This document shows, in pieces, positions 20,750 through 22,741 of a stretch of DNA of 22,741 nucleotides; positions within the stretch are counted from its first letter, which is position 1; every line of letters begins with the position of its first letter. A program made the translations under genes and the position numbers. Source of the stretch: a virus. The stretch lies in IMG/VR virus record IMGVR_UViG_3300042507_002831, positions 1-22,741 of that record; one strand, 5' to 3'. A model generated the notes under the pieces. The model had not been told where the DNA came from. It did no database searches and saw only the letters and a list, made by a program, of their open reading frames with translations.

Positions 20750-21502
20750 ATGGCATACACTTACCACGGCACGCGCAACCTTGTAACAGCCCCAGGGCGA
20801 TCGGTGCAGACATTCCCAAGCGGGCTTGTGCGGGTTGAGCGCACATATATTTGCCGACGCGGAGACGAGGCACGCTATCGCTCAGAGTTGGCGGTGGGGA
20901 ACCTATTGCCGGACGACGAGGGGACGCCTGCAATAGACGGGCTTTACATTTACCCTGACCCGCAGGAGCAGACGCGCGAGGATGGGTTTACCGAGTTTCG
21001 AGTAACGTCCTACGGGCGGACAAATACGACGGGCAATATCGAGCGGCTGGGGCTGATCGCGCGGCTCACAGGTAGCTATGGAACCAAGCACTTCGATTAT
21101 CTGTATGAAAATTATATTTTCACCAAAGTGCTCCCAAGCAATGTTTCGCTGAGTCAAATTTTCGAGCCTCCGCAAATCAATATCGTAACAGAGGTGCAAC
21201 CCTCTGCGGGCATTGCTTCTTTTACAAAATACGATGGGCCTATAAATCTGGGTCCTTCTACATTTACGCGATTTATAATAGACGCATCCGCGCAGGGTTT
21301 CGTTGTTTCCGAACAACCTTTTCTTTCAAGCGGAAGCAGCAGCGCGACAATATACAGCCTCTATTCTGTCGGGAAGGGTATTTTCTACGCGAGCCATACG
21401 ACGAAAAACTTTGGCTCCTTTAGTGAGTATGCCATTTCCTACAACCAAGATGTTCCGCGTTTGTTTGCCGAGGGATCAACAAACTTTTTGCCCAGGGCAT
21501 AA
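20750..21502 (+). CDS. Distal tail-region protein
   Basis: A 250-residue strand-rich protein beginning one base after the tape measure stop. It starts MAYTYHGTRNLVTAPGRSVQTFPSGLVRVERTYICRR and includes LYIYPDPQEQTREDGFTEFRVTSYGRTN. The last third is Ser/Phe/Tyr-rich. The position after the tape measure is where distal tail and minor tail proteins occur, and this is the likely class, but no defining domain is recognised. The second half is more AT-rich than the first, possibly marking a variable or recombined domain. Confidence 0.6.
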   Translation: MAYTYHGTRNLVTAPGRSVQTFPSGLVRVERTYICRRGDEARYRSELAVGNLLPDDEGTPAIDGLYIYPDPQEQTREDGFTEFRVTSYGRTNTTGNIERLGLIARLTGSYGTKHFDYLYENYIFTKVLPSNVSLSQIFEPPQINIVTEVQPSAGIASFTKYDGPINLGPSTFTRFIIDASAQGFVVSEQPFLSSGSSSATIYSLYSVGKGIFYASHTTKNFGSFSEYAISYNQDVPRLFAEGSTNFLPRA

Positions 21503-21505
21503 CCT

Positions 21506-21781
21506 ATGGCAGCAACGCTCCCAGTCGATTTCCAGCAAAAGGTGCTCCTGCCGAAAGGGCAAACCGCGTCGGACTATCCTTATGCAATCAAGGCAACCGA
21601 CCTGATGCAGAACTTTGTTTTTGCCGCGCTCGACGCTCACGAATCGCTTATCGAATCTTTCCCCGGCCAAGGAGGACACGCCCAACGCAGGTTGAAAATT
21701 CCCGCACTGCCGACATCTGGGACTTACGTTCTCGGGGCCGTGAGCGGCGCATTTACGTGGATCGCCACGGAGGAGTGCTGA
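21506..21781 (+). CDS. Small hypothetical tail-region protein
   Basis: A 91-residue protein three bases downstream of the previous stop. It starts MAATLPVDFQQKVLLPKGQTASDYPYAIKATDLMQNFVFAAL and ends in strand-like PTSGTYVLGAVSGAFTWIATEEC. The middle helix (LMQNFVFAALDAHESLIESF) and the short terminal strands suggest a small baseplate or tail-tip component, which is inference from neighbours. No signal peptide or membrane segment is clear. Confidence 0.58.
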   Translation: MAATLPVDFQQKVLLPKGQTASDYPYAIKATDLMQNFVFAALDAHESLIESFPGQGGHAQRRLKIPALPTSGTYVLGAVSGAFTWIATEEC

Positions 21782-21782
21782 C

Positions 21783-22400
21783 ATGGCAACCATCAAGCTA
21801 CAGCCGAGCGGCGCGGTGGTGATTAAGGACGGCAAGGTGTCGTGCGCGTGCTGTGAAACAGAATGCTGCCCGTATCCGGCGGACCTTTTGGGAGTCACCT
21901 ATCAAGCCGAGGACTTGCCGGATGAAGTGAATATCATCGCCTTTGCTGGCATTTACCCGAGAACCGGCAGCGGCTATGGCGACGGCTTGCTCACTGTGGT
22001 GAATGGTTTGTGGACGCTTACCTTTGATGGCTATTCTTATTCTTACAGCGAGTGCCTTCTTGCTGGCGGAGTGTGGCCGCAAGACGGCAGCGAATTGGCG
22101 GGACTTGACGTTCTAGTCGAAGACACGTTCTCTAATTGCTACGAGGTAACTTGGAGCGACGACGTTAATGGCAACGGTCCAGGGTCTGTCATTCTATACC
22201 GTGTGAGTCTTTGCGATTGGGACAGCGAAGATGGCTGGAATCTGTCACTCGGAGTTGATCTTCCTTTCGGGGCTAACGGCATATTTGCACTGCAAAGCCA
22301 ATCGTCGGGAGAGTTTTACAAAACATCTTCGTCACCAACTGGAGTTTGGGTTCAAGACGATTTTTACGACCTTGAAATCAACGCCATTGCATGCCCATGA
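21783..22400 (+). CDS. Cys-rich N-terminus virion-like protein
   Basis: A 205-residue acidic protein with a cysteine cluster SCACCETECCPYP at about residues 20-32, five cysteines in eleven residues, suited to metal binding or disulfides. Further single cysteines follow. The rest is strand-rich (YGDGLLTVVNGLWTLTFDGYSYSYS, NGNGPGSVILYRVSLC). GGAGG at 21769-21773, nine bases before the ATG, is a rare Shine-Dalgarno-like match in this window, though it lies inside the preceding gene. Function is not recognised. Position suggests a tail-tip or receptor-interaction component. Confidence 0.6.
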   Translation: MATIKLQPSGAVVIKDGKVSCACCETECCPYPADLLGVTYQAEDLPDEVNIIAFAGIYPRTGSGYGDGLLTVVNGLWTLTFDGYSYSYSECLLAGGVWPQDGSELAGLDVLVEDTFSNCYEVTWSDDVNGNGPGSVILYRVSLCDWDSEDGWNLSLGVDLPFGANGIFALQSQSSGEFYKTSSSPTGVWVQDDFYDLEINAIACP

Positions 22401-22636
22401 TTTGCACACATGAAAGTCGCCCCACTGGCAAAGACACGGGCCGTAGATTTTGCGCTCTCGGCCTTTACGGCGGAAAACCATTTGTCGGTAATTGTCGCGC
22501 GTGCATAACAAACGGCGAGAACACGCCCGAGTTTGCGCAGGCACTAAACGCACGAGCTGAACAATCCCACCCGTCCTCTCAGCGTAAAATCTCGGGCTGT
22601 TGCGACTCTGCACGAAACTACACCGACCGCATTTGA
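22397..22636 (+). CDS. Small Cys/His zinc- or Fe-S-binding-like protein
   Basis: A 79-residue basic protein with Cys3, His5, Cys19, Cys33 and Cys36 (ICTHESRPTG, RRFCALGLYGG, GNCRACI), a plausible zinc or iron-sulfur site. A further Cys pair occurs late (SGCCDS). I prefer ATG 22397 to ATG 22391 because it gives the ATGA overlap used by many genes here. Role unknown. Together with the preceding Cys-rich protein it forms a metal- or disulfide-rich pair in the tail-tip region. The stop is part of a TTGACA motif before the next gene. Confidence 0.55.
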   Translation: MICTHESRPTGKDTGRRFCALGLYGGKPFVGNCRACITNGENTPEFAQALNARAEQSHPSSQRKISGCCDSARNYTDRI

Positions 22637-22638
22637 CA
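22633..22638 (+). promoter_or_regulatory. TTGACA motif 14 nt before the last start
   Basis: Includes the TGA stop of the preceding gene and lies 14 bases ahead of ATG 22653. Confidence 0.35.
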
Positions 22639-22652
22639 AACCCACCAACACA

Positions 22653-22741
22653 ATGGCACGCGATTTATTTATTGACCTTACCAACAATCGGCTTGCAACG
22701 AGCGAAACAAACCTCTCTCCATCCGCGCCGGTGAAATTCAC
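22653..22741 (+). CDS. Partial ORF at window end
   Basis: The start MARDLFIDLTNNRLATSETN of a gene that runs off the window after about 29 codons. ATG 22653 is preceded by an A/C-rich leader and a TTGACA motif 14 bases upstream. The fragment is too short for assignment. Sequences like MARDLFIDL at a gene start after tail-tip genes often belong to fibre or baseplate proteins, but that is only a guess. Confidence 0.45.
   Translation, partial: MARDLFIDLTNNRLATSETNLSPSAPVKF

Noticed and set aside
1-22741. CRISPR array, insertion sequence or integrase
   Set aside because: No regularly spaced repeats, transposase motif or recombinase catalytic pattern was found on either strand.

Overview
This window is the late (morphogenesis) region of a tailed phage or prophage, read entirely on the + strand. 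Gene order follows lambda closely: small and large terminase, gpW-like joiner, portal, protease/scaffold, decoration protein, major capsid protein, head completion, tail terminator, tail tube, a frameshifted tail chaperone pair, tape measure and distal tail genes. No sheath gene lies between tail terminator and tape measure, so a siphovirus (long, non-contractile tail) is inferred. No integrase, repressor, lysis gene, host flank, tRNA, CRISPR or IS element is visible, so free phage and prophage cannot be told apart. The host is not identified. Shine-Dalgarno sequences are nearly absent: many starts use ATGA stop/start overlaps, A-rich leaders, or a TTGAC hexamer 13-14 nt before the start codon. 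That suggests a host with weak dependence on Shine-Dalgarno sequences (Bacteroidota- or Verrucomicrobiota-like at a guess).

Layout: 27-2445 packaging genes; 2446-3569 an inserted small-gene region with its own putative promoter and two near-identical T-arm-like hairpins; 3585-6056 head-tail joiner and portal; 6053-8862 five appendage or structural genes; 8887-11095 protease/scaffold, decoration and capsid, closed by a terminator; 11178-14951 a four-gene glycosyltransferase/methyltransferase operon; 14967-16501 head completion, tail terminator, a lipoprotein gene and tail tube, closed by a second terminator; 16569-20748 tail assembly and tape measure; 20750-22741 distal tail or structural genes, the last one cut by the window end.

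The core genes build and fill the head and assemble the tail. Four accessory elements stand out: the hairpin-separated small ORF cassettes (2540-3380), the sugar-modification operon between capsid and head-completion genes, a lipoprotein with possible Cys/His/Asp residues (15744-16109), and a lambda-type -1 frameshift site GGGAAAG with a strong downstream stem-loop (17359-17427). Intrinsic terminators directly follow the capsid and tail tube genes, the two proteins needed in greatest amount. No gene-free stretch exceeds about 185 bases. All family calls are from sequence reading without database searches.
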